55,875 nt of DNA from Candidatus Fermentithermobacillaceae bacterium (GCA_012841375.1 DUUV01000147.1:1-55875), one strand, 5' to 3'; numbered from the stretch's first letter, positions 1 to 8,820 are shown. Numbers and translations: made by a program. The notes: generated from the sequence alone by a model not told the origin.

Positions 1-2
1 AA

Positions 3-1688
3 TGCGCCGTGGGGACAACCGGCGAACCCCTGCCGGGGAAGGAATGGACCTTCCGGGCTGACCCCGCCACCCTTGACGGACTAAGCGAAGCCGGGATCGA
101 CGCCGTCTCCCTCGCCAACAACCACACGCTGGACTTCGGTCCGGAGTGCCTCTTGGAGACAGTTGCGCTGGTTCGCCAGGCGGGCGTTCAGACAGCCGGG
201 GCCGGGGCCAATCTGGCCGAGGCCTTTCAACCGGTCATCTGGGAGAAGAACGGAATAAGAGTAGGGCTCCTCGCCATCAACATGATCTTCCCGAATGTAT
301 CCTGGGGGGCCGGAGAGGAATCACCCGGCCAGGCGATTGACGACACATGGCACATGTACACCGTTCATCATGTGCGACAACTGGCATCCCAGGTGGACAT
401 CGTGGCCGTATACGTTCACTGGAGCGAGGAGAGACAAGAGGTCCCCACGGATTGGGCCATGCGGATGGCCCGGGCCTTGCGAGAAGCAGGGGCTCACCTT
501 GTCATTGGCTCCCACCCTCACATCTTGAACGGCTTTGACTACGACGGCAGATGCCTCACCGCATATAGCCTGGGCAATTTCGTCTTCACCACTCGACCCG
601 AGATCCCCAGGCTACAGATTGGCGCCGTACTCGAAGTCACCGTGTCCAAAGAAGGTGTGGAGTCGGCATCGGTCATCCCAACCCGCATCGTCTGGGGAAG
701 GACGATTGTAGACGAGAGCCCCGAAAAGGAAGAGACCCTCAGGTGGCTCTCTTCCCTATCCAACGCCTGGCAAACGGACGTGGACAGGCAGGGGAACATA
801 CTGCCGGCCCTTTTCTCCGACCTCCGGAGGCACTGGGCTCAAGCCACAGTGACCCGGTTGGTGCTGTCCGGCGCCATAGAGGGATACCCCGACAACACCT
901 TCAGACCTGAAGCTATGATATCCAAGGGCGAGTTCGCCGCTCTCTTCTCTCGCACGGTGTCAGAGCCTGCTGATTACAAATCAGCCGTTGCGCCTCAAGG
1001 GTTCACGCTCTGCGACGAAACGGATTGGCAATACCCGTACATGGCATATCTCGCGTCCCAAGGGCTCATACCGGGGAGCGATCCCTCATGGGAACCCTCT
1101 TCCCCATGCTCCAGGCTGGACGCGCTGACGGTCATGCGGAAGCACGCCGAGCAAACAGTAGCGCAGGCGGTATATGAGGTGTTGGGATCGGAGGAACCCG
1201 CGGACGAGGACGAAGCACCTGCGCCCCCGGACAGGTCCGAGAGCCCGGAAGACCCGCTGGATTCGGATGAAACACAAGGAACGGAGCCGCCCCCTGATTC
1301 TGGCGATCAAGACGAGCCACTCGCACCCGCTCTTCCAGGTGAGCGAGACGAACAACAGGCGCCCGTTACCCCGGGCGAGCAAGACGAACCGCCGACGCTC
1401 CCTATTCCCGGCGAACCGGGCGAGCCACCGGCACCCCCCGCTCCAGACGAAACAGAAGATCAGACCAGTCCGTCCATACCGGAAGAGCAAACTCCCTCGC
1501 AGGTTCCCGCCAACTTGAGAGGGTTTGTCGACCTATACGATCTGGACCCTGAGTCGGTTGATACCGCTTCATGGGCGGTGGAAGTAGGTCTCTTGAGAGG
1601 CTACGACGACGCCACGCTGAGGCTCGGCGGGACCGTCACAAGGGCGGAAATGGCGGAACTGATCTGGAGATACATAAACATCTACTAA
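3..1688 (+). CDS. CapA-family metallophosphatase with C-terminal SLH domains (5' truncated)
   Basis: The N-terminus lies outside the window; the frame is open from the first bases (C-A-V-G-T-T-G-E-P reads like the middle of CapA). The visible 561 residues begin with a CapA/PGA_cap calcineurin-like phosphoesterase domain. It has SLANNHTLDFG near visible residue 35, SHPHILNGFD near 170 and YSLGNFVF near 188. SLH-like segments follow at about 269-320 (GAIEGYPDNTFRP) and 334-380. A Pro/Glu/Asp-rich linker of about 115 residues (383-500) comes next, then a third SLH-like segment (505-560, GLLRGYDDATLRLGG). CapA proteins act in poly-gamma-glutamate or other capsule metabolism. The SLH set implies anchoring to secondary cell-wall polymer, so it probably acts outside the cell. 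The exact substrate is not visible. Confidence 0.85.
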   Translation, partial: CAVGTTGEPLPGKEWTFRADPATLDGLSEAGIDAVSLANNHTLDFGPECLLETVALVRQAGVQTAGAGANLAEAFQPVIWEKNGIRVGLLAINMIFPNVSWGAGEESPGQAIDDTWHMYTVHHVRQLASQVDIVAVYVHWSEERQEVPTDWAMRMARALREAGAHLVIGSHPHILNGFDYDGRCLTAYSLGNFVFTTRPEIPRLQIGAVLEVTVSKEGVESASVIPTRIVWGRTIVDESPEKEETLRWLSSLSNAWQTDVDRQGNILPALFSDLRRHWAQATVTRLVLSGAIEGYPDNTFRPEAMISKGEFAALFSRTVSEPADYKSAVAPQGFTLCDETDWQYPYMAYLASQGLIPGSDPSWEPSSPCSRLDALTVMRKHAEQTVAQAVYEVLGSEEPADEDEAPAPPDRSESPEDPLDSDETQGTEPPPDSGDQDEPLAPALPGERDEQQAPVTPGEQDEPPTLPIPGEPGEPPAPPAPDETEDQTSPSIPEEQTPSQVPANLRGFVDLYDLDPESVDTASWAVEVGLLRGYDDATLRLGGTVTRAEMAELIWRYINIY

Positions 1689-1706
1689 GAGTCCGCCCTA
1701 CAGAAG

Positions 1707-1742
1707 TCCACCGGGAAGCGCCCCAGGGACGCCCCCGGTGGA
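1707..1742. terminator. Stem-loop between convergent genes
   Basis: TCCACCGGG (1707-1715) pairs with CCCGGTGGA (1734-1742), and the GC-rich loop can pair further. It lies between the capA-like stop and the convergent GerMN gene stop, where a bidirectional terminator is expected. There is no clear T-run on either side, so this may be only an mRNA-end hairpin. Confidence 0.4.
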
Positions 1743-1780
1743 TGAAAGTCATAGAGTTAACCTATACGCGATATGCGGGT

Positions 1781-2632
1781 CTACCCGGATATTTCCCCGA
1801 TCACCCACACTCCGCCTTCTCCTTGCTTCTCGGGCTGGACAAGTGAAATCCTGTAGGTCTTGCCTTCGTGCACGACCTCAACCTCGGCCTTGCCTGCCGA
1901 TTCCGACTTCAGCACATAGTCGAGGTCTGGGAGGAGCCCACGCGCAGGTCCCTCAATCTTAGCCACCTGCAAGGGGTCCTTGCGCCACTCGTCTTCTCCC
2001 TCGTCGACTCTCTTCTGAAGCGCCTCTGCCCTCTCATCGCTGGTGAAGAAGGGATTGTCGAACCGCACCTCGCGCTCCAGGGGCTTGGAGATGTCGAAGT
2101 GACCCGCCAAGGTCTCCACCGTCTTCCCCTCAACGAGGATCTGCACCTTGCTTATGGGCGACGCGGACTCAGGCGGCTCCGCCTGGGTGAGGGATGTGAC
2201 CAGCGACCAGATGGTCATGATCTCCCCGGCCGATCCTCCCCAATGCTTGGTCTGCAATTCCTTGCTGAAGTTGACGTACGCCACTCCGTTGGCAACCTCC
2301 ACCGACAAGAGTTTTGCCTCAGGCGGCAGCGTCTTGTTGAGTAGCGGGTCGGTAGGCCCCTTGAGAAGCTCCTGCACAACAAGAACCGGCATGCTCGCTC
2401 TTTGAGAAGGATCGCTCGGAACCTCTATCCTGCGGAGCTCCGGAAGGACCTCCATGGCTTGATCGTCGCCGAAAAAGAGCACCAAATCCACGTAACTCGC
2501 ACTCGGGACGGGGTTCACGGGCGTTGGATCCGCCGATCCCGAGGCCTTAGGCGCGCACCCGGCGGCCAACATTGAGAACACCGAGATGGCCACAACGAGG
2601 GCAAGCAACACTGCAGAAAACCGCCGATGCAT
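1781..2632 (-). CDS. GerMN-domain lipoprotein (GerM-like)
   Basis: 283 residues from ATG 2632, chosen because a perfect AAGGAGGT lies 7 nt upstream (2640-2647) and the protein then starts with a lipoprotein signal: MHRRF, a hydrophobic stretch, and lipobox LAAGC with Cys26. The next part, about 40-160, is a GerMN (sporulation/spore germination) domain with the typical pattern VVQELLKGPTDP, ...VANGVAYVNFSKEL... and a T/SLTQ segment. The C-terminal 100 residues (GHFDISKPLEREVRF onward) are not recognised. GerM proteins are membrane-anchored outside the membrane and function in sporulation septum/engulfment structures or germination. It precedes no obvious partner here; the histidine kinase gene ends about 100 bp upstream of its start. 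Confidence 0.8.
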   Translation of the reverse strand: MHRRFSAVLLALVVAISVFSMLAAGCAPKASGSADPTPVNPVPSASYVDLVLFFGDDQAMEVLPELRRIEVPSDPSQRASMPVLVVQELLKGPTDPLLNKTLPPEAKLLSVEVANGVAYVNFSKELQTKHWGGSAGEIMTIWSLVTSLTQAEPPESASPISKVQILVEGKTVETLAGHFDISKPLEREVRFDNPFFTSDERAEALQKRVDEGEDEWRKDPLQVAKIEGPARGLLPDLDYVLKSESAGKAEVEVVHEGKTYRISLVQPEKQGEGGVWVIGEISG

Positions 2633-2729
2633 TCGAGATACCTCCTTGGATACCGTCACTTCACGCCCATTGTGCGGCACAAAGGTTTCAACGCCCTTTC
2701 AAGATGTAACAAAGGTGTAACAATGGTCG

Positions 2730-4460
2730 TCAGTCGCCCACCACCGCGCCGGGCCAAGTCACCGTGAATGTAGAGCCCTTTCCCACTTGGCTCGTCACCT
2801 TCACCGAACCGCCCGACCTCTCGGCTGCCTCCTTGACGATGGCCAGCCCCAAACCCGCGCCCCCGGTAGACCTCTGCCTGGCTCTGTCCACCCTGTAGAA
2901 CCGCTCGAAAATGCGGGGGATCTCCGCTTCCGGGATCCCGACTCCGGTATCGGACACCGTAAGAGTAAAGTCGTCGCCGTGAACCGCCACACTGACCTCA
3001 ACCGAACCTCCCGTCTCGGTGAACTTCAGAGCGTTGTCCACTAGATTTGAGGCCACCAGCCTGAGGATCACCGGACTCATGGAGACACATGCGTTGTCTC
3101 CAATAAATCGCATCGAGACGCCCTTTGCCTCGGCCGCTCGCTTTCGACTCTCGACTACCGACCCGACTGTAGCGGCGGCATCGGTTCTCTCATCCCTGGA
3201 CGGACCCTTAGTGCGGAGGAGATCCAGTATCTCTTCTGCGGTGTGGATGATCCGGTCCAGCTCGCCCCTCATATCCCTGAAGAAGTCGGGCAGTTCGTGG
3301 AGCTCGGGCCTCTTTATCTCCATGGATTCCACGACAGCCCGCATGGCCGCCAAGGGCGATCTGAGCTCGTGGGCGGCTGCGACCAAGAATTCCTCGTGAG
3401 CTTCCATGGTCTTCTCAATCCCGGAAGCCATGTAGTTGAAGGATTCGGCCAAGTCGCGGCTCTCTTTAGGACCCTTGGGTGTGACACGCAGGTCGAGCCT
3501 GCCCGAAGCCATGCGTCTGGCGATGCCCGAGAGCTCCAGCACAGGGCCAAGGACCACGCTTGACAGACCCCATGCCACGATCAGAGAAAGAATCGATGCC
3601 ACGGCGCCGCCTATCAGCACGGCCCTCATTATGTCCCGGTATTGATCGACTATGTCACTTAGGTCTTGACTGATGAAGACGGCGCCGTTGCCCCGGCTTG
3701 TTGCCTGGTCTCCGTTCCCCCTACCGTCTTCACTTCGGTTCCCACCCACGTCCCACCGGGCGGGTACCGCCACATAGGCAGTGAATAGGTCGTCGGGCAG
3801 GTAATAGGTGTGGCCCGCCTGCTCGCCGGCCAAGGCAGCCGAGATCTCCGAAACGTCCGTCATGTCTCTTCCCCGGAGTTCCACGGCAGCGGCAGAATCA
3901 TCGACAACCCTGCCGGATGCGTCGATCAACAAGACTCTCCCTCTGGCCGGCGTCCCGCCTATCTCCCAAAGCACGCCCCACTTCGGCCCTCCCGCGGCCT
4001 GGGCAGCAGAGGCAAGCACGTGGGCCTGGGCGTACAGGTACGACATCCTCGAACCGACCGCCGTGGTCTCAAGATAGTGGGAAAGATATGCCATTAGGAC
4101 CCCCAGGGTGATCCAGATGATCACCAGGTAAGTAACGGACAGGTGGAACCGCGCGCTAAGAGGGTGAGACGCTCGAACCCGGCCTCGAGACTCACCTTCT
4201 GCCCGCTTGTCTCGCCGGCTCCCTCCGTCACGCCCGTCTCCGTGGCCACCTCCTGGTCCATGGCCACGTGGGACTCCGCGGCCACCTCCGGCCCCATGCT
4301 CACGGCGGGCTCCGCGATCACCTCCAGCCCCATGACCACGTCGGGCTCCGCGGCCACCTCCGGTCCCCTGGGCACCCCCGGTCCCGCTGCCACCTCCGGC
4401 CCGTTTGTCGCCTGTTAGTCCGGTTTTCGTTGGGGTGGTGCTGTCCGCAGCGCTACTCAC
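2730..4460 (-). CDS. Membrane sensor histidine kinase with Gly/Arg-rich N-terminal tail
   Basis: 576 residues. Order: a Gly/Arg/His-rich cytoplasmic tail (about 20-95), TM1 about 107-128, an extracytoplasmic sensor region of about 150 residues, TM2 about 279-303, HAMP about 303-355, HisKA with phospho-acceptor His364 in AAAHELRSPL, then HATPase_c with N box (SNLVDNALKF), G1 (DTGVGIP), F box (IFERFYR) and G2 (GGAGLGLAIV). All catalytic boxes are intact. The ATG overlaps the last 8 nt of the response-regulator gene, so the two are one two-component operon. The tail is encoded by a 36-bp tandem repeat (4242-4421) and is absent from ordinary kinases of this family; a downstream start just before TM1 (ASHPLSARF) would remove it. 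The stimulus is unknown. Confidence 0.9.
   Translation of the reverse strand: MSSAADSTTPTKTGLTGDKRAGGGSGTGGAQGTGGGRGARRGHGAGGDRGARREHGAGGGRGVPRGHGPGGGHGDGRDGGSRRDKRAEGESRGRVRASHPLSARFHLSVTYLVIIWITLGVLMAYLSHYLETTAVGSRMSYLYAQAHVLASAAQAAGGPKWGVLWEIGGTPARGRVLLIDASGRVVDDSAAAVELRGRDMTDVSEISAALAGEQAGHTYYLPDDLFTAYVAVPARWDVGGNRSEDGRGNGDQATSRGNGAVFISQDLSDIVDQYRDIMRAVLIGGAVASILSLIVAWGLSSVVLGPVLELSGIARRMASGRLDLRVTPKGPKESRDLAESFNYMASGIEKTMEAHEEFLVAAAHELRSPLAAMRAVVESMEIKRPELHELPDFFRDMRGELDRIIHTAEEILDLLRTKGPSRDERTDAAATVGSVVESRKRAAEAKGVSMRFIGDNACVSMSPVILRLVASNLVDNALKFTETGGSVEVSVAVHGDDFTLTVSDTGVGIPEAEIPRIFERFYRVDRARQRSTGGAGLGLAIVKEAAERSGGSVKVTSQVGKGSTFTVTWPGAVVGD
4242..4421. repeat. 36-bp imperfect tandem repeat, about 5 units, in the kinase gene 5' end
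   Basis: Units begin at 4242, 4278, 4314, 4350 and 4386; each starts G(C/T)GGCCACCTCC-like and is exactly 36 bp, so the reading frame is kept. On the minus strand they encode 12-residue units of the form GxGGxRGxxRxH. The last unit is diverged. Because 36 is a multiple of 3, other frames also stay open across the repeat. Confidence 0.85.
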
Positions 4461-5121
4461 AGTAGTAACCCACTCCCCGCTTGGTGTGGATTAGCCTGGG
4501 CTTATGCGGATCGTCCTCGACCTTCTCCCGGAGCCTTGAGATAAGGATGTCGACTGCCCGGGAATCGCCCAGGTAGTCGTAGCCCCAGCACTCCTCTAGT
4601 AGCCTCTCTCGAGTGAACACCAAACCGGGATTCCTAAGGAGTACGGAAAACACGTCGAACTCCTTGGCGGACAGCTCCAGCTCCCTTCCACCTTTCCAAA
4701 CTCGCCTGCCCTGCAGGTCCAAGAGGAACTCCCCGCGCTTGAGCTGGGCTTTCCCTCCGGCGCCCGTCCGCCTCGAGACGGCCTTCACGCGGGCCTCCAG
4801 TTCTCGCACATTAAAGGGTTTGGCCAGGTAATCGTCAGCGCCCATCTCCAGGCCCAGCACCTTGTCGATATCCTCGGAACGAGCGGTCAGCATGATCACC
4901 GGCAGGTCGGGGTACCTTTCCCGCAGTTCCCGGAGTACCGTGAAACCGTCCTTCCCCGGGAGCATCACGTCAAGGATCACCATGGAGGGGGTCTCCCTCC
5001 CCACTCTCTCCAGCACCGAGATGCCGTCCGGGCACACCGCGACATCGTAGCCCAAGGCCGTGAAACTGCGCTTCAGCGCTCTCGTGAGAACCTCGTCGTC
5101 ATCTACCAAAAGTATCTTCAT
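4453..5121 (-). CDS. OmpR/PhoB-family response regulator
   Basis: 222 residues. The receiver domain (1-115) has the acidic pair DDDE near residues 7-10, the phospho-acceptor Asp in VILDVMLPGKDG near 51, T in MLTARSE and Lys in LAKPFNV. A C-terminal winged-helix Trans_reg_C domain (about 130-222) ends RGVGYYCE. It is the partner of the overlapping histidine kinase immediately downstream. No ribosome site is seen before ATG 5121. A TAGAAT hexamer (minus strand, 5128-5133) sits 6 nt upstream, so the transcript may be leaderless. Target genes are unknown. Confidence 0.93.
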   Translation of the reverse strand: MKILLVDDDEVLTRALKRSFTALGYDVAVCPDGISVLERVGRETPSMVILDVMLPGKDGFTVLRELRERYPDLPVIMLTARSEDIDKVLGLEMGADDYLAKPFNVRELEARVKAVSRRTGAGGKAQLKRGEFLLDLQGRRVWKGGRELELSAKEFDVFSVLLRNPGLVFTRERLLEECWGYDYLGDSRAVDILISRLREKVEDDPHKPRLIHTKRGVGYYCE

Positions 5122-5333
5122 GGAAACATTCTAGCACGCCTCCGGAACCTACGCCGACGCGGCACAATCCGCCGCTCGCCACCCGGCTTACATTGCCGGG
5201 GCACCATTCCGGCGTGACACTGCCGTGATCTTGCCGGTCTTATCACACACCTCAGATTCCCGGGAACCCCTGGGACGAGCGGTCATGTACACATAAGTCT
5301 CGGCATAGGATTAACCGACAAGGAGGGGATTCC

Positions 5334-5711
5334 ATGGAGGAAGTCTTGAGTGAACTCCTGGAGCAGGAACTGAAAGCGCGAGAAAGATACACCGAACTCC
5401 TGGCCGAGGCTAAGGGAGCGACAGAGAGAGAACTCGTCGGGAGGATAATCGCCCAGAAGAAGTTCGAGATCGAAACTCTTAAGCTGCTCTCCACCGGCAA
5501 AGTGCCTAATAGGTTCATGGGGTTCGGCACGGTCATTGAGGACGAGGTCAACTTCCGGGACGCCCCCAGTCCCCAGGCACTGGTCCGCGTCGAGCTCTCG
5601 AGAGGCACTCCCGTTATCGTCACCGAGCGCCGGGGCAACTGGGTGGGTGTCCAGCTGTATGACGGGAGAAACGGATGGGTCTTTAGGGACTACGTCAGGA
5701 TGTCAAGCTGA
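5334..5711 (+). CDS. Small protein: charged helical N-terminus plus bacterial SH3 domain
   Basis: 125 residues from ATG with AAGGAGGGG upstream. Residues 1-55 are charged and predicted helical (ELLEQELKARERYTELL), resembling a ferritin-like or rubrerythrin-type helix pair but too short for that fold. Residues 62-123 form an SH3b domain (VNFRDAPSPQALVRV ... GNWVGVQLYDGRNGWVFRDYV). There is no signal peptide, which is unusual because bacterial SH3 domains usually act on peptidoglycan outside the cell. It is divergent from the two-component genes. The function is unknown. Confidence 0.75.
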   Translation: MEEVLSELLEQELKARERYTELLAEAKGATERELVGRIIAQKKFEIETLKLLSTGKVPNRFMGFGTVIEDEVNFRDAPSPQALVRVELSRGTPVIVTERRGNWVGVQLYDGRNGWVFRDYVRMSS

Positions 5712-5728
5712 GGCGGCGAATAGGAAAC

Positions 5729-5752
5729 GCCGGAGAGCGTTCGCTCTCCGGC
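5729..5752 (+). terminator. Perfect 11-bp stem hairpin after the SH3 gene
   Basis: GCCGGAGAGCG-TT-CGCTCTCCGGC, 18 nt after the stop codon. Only a short T-poor tail follows (TTAAGCTC), so efficiency as an intrinsic terminator is uncertain, but stem and location fit transcript-end formation. Confidence 0.6.
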
Positions 5753-5937
5753 TTAAGCTCAGTAAGTTTGGTGGGCGTTGACAGAGCGCTGCGAGTGCGA
5801 CTCACCGGCGCCTCTGTAACGATTTCCGCAGCGATTTCCGCATCAAGGTGCTCTTTCCGCCGCTCCCTGTCGAGCGTCGAGCGTCGTCCACTGCTTTCCG
5901 CGGCCCGTCGTACCTCGCTCAGAGGAGGACTTCGGCC

Positions 5938-6702
5938 TTACTGACCGGTGAACATCTGGACGCACATCAGCCCGTAAGGACCGCCTTCGATGATTCCTAT
6001 CCCCGCATGGTCATACGCCGAGTTGAGTATGTTCCGGCGGTGGCCGTCACTGTTCATGAGCGCTGTGTGAGCCCTCTCGACCGATCCTGCTCCGGCCAAG
6101 TTCTCACCGGCCGTGCGATAGGTAATCCCGGCCGCCCGCATCATGTCAAACGGCGAGCCGTAGGTCGGCGACTGGTGAGCAAAGTAACCGTTATCGATCA
6201 TGTCCTGGGCCTTCATCCTGGCCAGTTTGACCAGCTCCATATCCGGCTCAAGAGGATTGAGGCCCAGCTTCGCCCTCTCCTGGTTGACGAGCTTGAGCAT
6301 TTCCTGCTCTTTGGCCGTCATGCCGTTTGGTTCAGGGTCCGGCTTGGGCTCGGGTTTGGGATCCGGCTTAGGATCGGGCTTGGGATCGGGCCTTGGCTCC
6401 GGTTGGGGCTCAGGCTCCGGTTGGGGCTCAGGCTGTGGTTCGGGCTTAGGCACGGGTAACGGTCGTGGCGCAGGCTTGCAGCAGCGCAAGATCACATCCC
6501 ACGGAACCCCTCCGTTCCCGTAGAGGTCCCTGAGGAGCAGTCCAAGACCGGGCCTGCCGTGAGTGGTGAACACGTAGGCTGTCCCGCCGTCTCTCACAGG
6601 CAATATGTAGCGGGAGTAGCCCGCGGCGGCGGCTTGTCCGGCGAACAAGACCACGCTGAGGCAGAGCGCCGCCATCAAAATGACCGTCTTTCTTCCTTTC
6701 AT
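5938..6702 (-). CDS. Secreted CAP-domain (SCP/YkwD-like) protein
   Basis: 254 residues from ATG 6702, which has GGGGGAG 9 nt upstream and gives a clean signal peptide (MKGRKT, a hydrophobic core, AGQAAAA). Residues 30-75 are a short region ending in a CC pair. A linker of Pro-x-Pro repeats ([16 protein letters not shown]) spans about 80-118. The C-terminal CAP domain spans about 125-254: [47 protein letters not shown] and GIGIIEGG. Conserved His and Glu of the family are present. Related proteins are common in spore-formers, where YkwD-type proteins are spore- or envelope-associated. The biochemical activity is unsettled for the family. Confidence 0.85.
   Translation of the reverse strand: MKGRKTVILMAALCLSVVLFAGQAAAAGYSRYILPVRDGGTAYVFTTHGRPGLGLLLRDLYGNGGVPWDVILRCCKPAPRPLPVPKPEPQPEPQPEPEPQPEPRPDPKPDPKPDPKPEPKPDPEPNGMTAKEQEMLKLVNQERAKLGLNPLEPDMELVKLARMKAQDMIDNGYFAHQSPTYGSPFDMMRAAGITYRTAGENLAGAGSVERAHTALMNSDGHRRNILNSAYDHAGIGIIEGGPYGLMCVQMFTGQ
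6328..6462. repeat. Degenerate short repeat encoding the (P-E/D-P-K/Q) linker
   Basis: The stretch is built from 6- and 12-bp near-repeats such as GGCTTGGGATCG and GGTTGGGGCTCA. On the minus strand they encode alternating prolines with charged residues. It separates signal and CAP domain and probably spans cell wall. Confidence 0.7.
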
Positions 6703-7038
6703 ACTGCTATTCTCCCCCTTCCTCTGCACTCCCTGGATGCAGACATAATATAAGATCGCAGCAAAAGGTCGAAATTCGCTCCAGGGCCGAGAGGCAAGTT
6801 ATTCCTGAGCTCAGTAATCCTGCGCCCCGCCTTCTCCATCTTTCGCAGTTTTCTGCAGCCATGGGCAAACCTGGGAATTTGAGCCGCCCGTTTCGACCTC
6901 CTGCCGGAAATGAGAGCCCCGTCTTGGACACTGCCGGAAAAGAACCGAGGCCAGGCGGTCGTATCCTGGCCTCTTTGTGTCGCCGGCTTTTTCTTGCGGA
7001 CTGTATTGCCTATTGTGTGGCCTGCTAAGCTCCGCTGC
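6703..7038. other. Intergenic region, 336 bp
   Basis: It lies between the CAP gene start and the SPOCS gene stop. It carries the terminator hairpin at 6947-6973. The remaining part nearer the CAP gene should hold its promoter, but I see no convincing hexamers. No coding sequence is supported here. Confidence 0.6.
6947..6973 (-). terminator. Intrinsic terminator of the SPOCS-domain gene
   Basis: GAGGCCAGG and CCTGGCCTC form a 9-bp stem with a 9-nt loop. Read on the minus strand it is followed by GGTTCTTTT. It lies about 65 bp after the stop of the gene at 7039. Confidence 0.7.
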
Positions 7039-8637
7039 CTATCCCAACGGTAGGCAATCGTGCTTCACAAACTGACTGGAGATCCATCCTTCCTGGTGGT
7101 TCGGGAGTCTTACCCTGACCCATCCGGCTTGGAGCTGCAGCACCTGGACCGTCATGCCCGCATTCACCTGGGCGATGACCGCGTAGGTCATGCCGGGGCC
7201 CTGGCGGACGTTGACCAGGTTGGCCGTGACGGTACCCGTACAGATTCCCGGAGATACGGCGCACTTCACCTTGGTCACAACGTGGATCTGCCTGGTTCTG
7301 AAGACCCTGGCTGTGATCTCGAGGACTTTCGTGACCATGACGGGTTCACCGGCAGGCGGCACCTCGCAGTTGGCGTGCTCCACCCGGACCGACACCCTGG
7401 CGGTCATGCCGGGTTTGGCTTCCGGCAGAATGACGAAGCCCGAGAACGGTACGGTATAGTGCAGCGTATGGACGGTTTGAGTTGGATCGGCCAGCGGCTC
7501 ATAGATAATCCTCTGGGCTATGACGCCGTCCACGATGACCTTCCCGGGAGCCACAATCGTGCGCTTGACCTCCGGAGTAGAGGCGCAATTCAGCACCGCT
7601 GCCGCAAGAGGTTTCTCATCGGGGATGTCTATGAGCTCCCTTACGATCTCCTGGGCTTTGTCTTCACCCAGAACCTCTTGTACTCGGACCAGCGCCTTCT
7701 CGATGTGGATTCCGGGGACTCCTGCCACGTTTGTTATGACGTGGATGTTCCGCACCGCGATGACTTTCACGTGGACCCGCAGGATGATCCTGACCGAAAG
7801 CGTCCTGCCGTCGGCAGCCACGTCTATCGAGACGAACTCCACATCGGCGTCTGCGACAACCGACATGCCAGGCTGAGCGCCCGGGATCTCCACAAACGAC
7901 TCGAACGGGATGGTGAAGTGAGCGACGTGAACCGACTGGCTGGGAACATTGGCCTCATAGATGACCCGCAGGTTGATGACTCCGTTGACGATGACCTTGT
8001 TCGGGAGCACGGTGGTCATACTGACGTCTATTGTGGAGACGTGGTCGATCACTCTTGCTACATCTGGTTTGGCGTCCGGTATGGCCAAGTTCTCTCGTAG
8101 GACGATCTGCGACTCGCCTTCGCCCAAAACGGTTTCCGCCTTTATCACTTCTCTGGTAACCTGCAATCCGGCAACGCCGCTGACGTCAGTGACTACTTCA
8201 ACGACAACGCTCTGAGTGAGCCTCACGCGCATGGCCGCGACCGCGCGGATTGTTACGTTCCGTCCGTCCGGACTAACCTGGAAGACGGCATGCTCCACAA
8301 CGACCGAGACGTTGGCGGTCATGCCGGGTTCGGCTCCGGGTATCTCCACGAACTGGCTAAACGGGACTTCCGCATGGAACACATGCACTGTCTGAGTTAC
8401 TTCGGTTGCTTCATAGATGATGGCGAAGTCGATTACACCATCGACAACGACTTTACCAGGGAGCACCGTGACCTTGTTGATGCGTGGTCTAGCGACGAAA
8501 TCGATGATTGCCCGTACATCCGGCTTCTCCTCAGGAACGGTCACGGCTTGGGAGATCACCAGTTGCGAAGTCCCTTCCCCTACGACCTCCTCCAGTCTGA
8601 GTTCCTCTTTCTTGACTTCGCAGGTATCCAGATTCAT
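7039..8637 (-). CDS. Triple SPOCS (DUF3794) protein with C-terminal SH3 domain, SipL-like
   Basis: 532 residues from ATG 8637, chosen over an upstream in-frame codon because AAAGGAGGG directly precedes it and the protein then begins at the family motif (EVKKEELRLEEVVGEG). Three DUF3794/SPOCS repeats occupy roughly 10-145, 160-310 and 318-465. Each contains VP/IPxxKPD, a PGKVxVDGVI-like strand and a PGAxPGM turn. An SH3b domain follows (about 470-528: TANLVNVRQGPGMTYAVI ... EGWISSQFV). SipL of clostridia, which recruits SpoIVA to the forespore surface, has SPOCS domains and a C-terminal LysM. Here SH3 takes the place of LysM. A role in spore morphogenesis is likely but inferred. Confidence 0.85.
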   Translation of the reverse strand: MNLDTCEVKKEELRLEEVVGEGTSQLVISQAVTVPEEKPDVRAIIDFVARPRINKVTVLPGKVVVDGVIDFAIIYEATEVTQTVHVFHAEVPFSQFVEIPGAEPGMTANVSVVVEHAVFQVSPDGRNVTIRAVAAMRVRLTQSVVVEVVTDVSGVAGLQVTREVIKAETVLGEGESQIVLRENLAIPDAKPDVARVIDHVSTIDVSMTTVLPNKVIVNGVINLRVIYEANVPSQSVHVAHFTIPFESFVEIPGAQPGMSVVADADVEFVSIDVAADGRTLSVRIILRVHVKVIAVRNIHVITNVAGVPGIHIEKALVRVQEVLGEDKAQEIVRELIDIPDEKPLAAAVLNCASTPEVKRTIVAPGKVIVDGVIAQRIIYEPLADPTQTVHTLHYTVPFSGFVILPEAKPGMTARVSVRVEHANCEVPPAGEPVMVTKVLEITARVFRTRQIHVVTKVKCAVSPGICTGTVTANLVNVRQGPGMTYAVIAQVNAGMTVQVLQLQAGWVRVRLPNHQEGWISSQFVKHDCLPLG

Positions 8638-8820
8638 TGCCCTCCTTTCATCCGAAAAAGGATGCCTACGCGCTAGATCATCTATATGCATCCGGTCTCG
8701 GATGTGACATAGGGCGTGTCTTGGCGGGGCAGGCTTGAGGTTGGAGGAGGAACGAACGGAGTAGCGCCGCGCGTGACGCTAACGAGCCGGGGACATTCCA
8801 GGCGCCCACAAGAAAAGCAA

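Noticed and set aside
1086-1490. Antisense frames in the Pro/Glu-rich linker of the CapA-like gene
   Set aside because: Open only because the linker is repetitive; no independent coding signal.
4121-4418. Other open frames across the kinase 5' repeat
   Set aside because: A 36-bp repeat keeps all frames open; only one frame continues into the kinase.
4242-4421. CRISPR-like array
   Set aside because: Repeats are contiguous, with no spacers, and lie within a coding region.
7060-8100. 346-codon antisense frame over the SPOCS gene
   Set aside because: It is opposite three conserved repeats, with no ribosome site or motif; a shadow frame.
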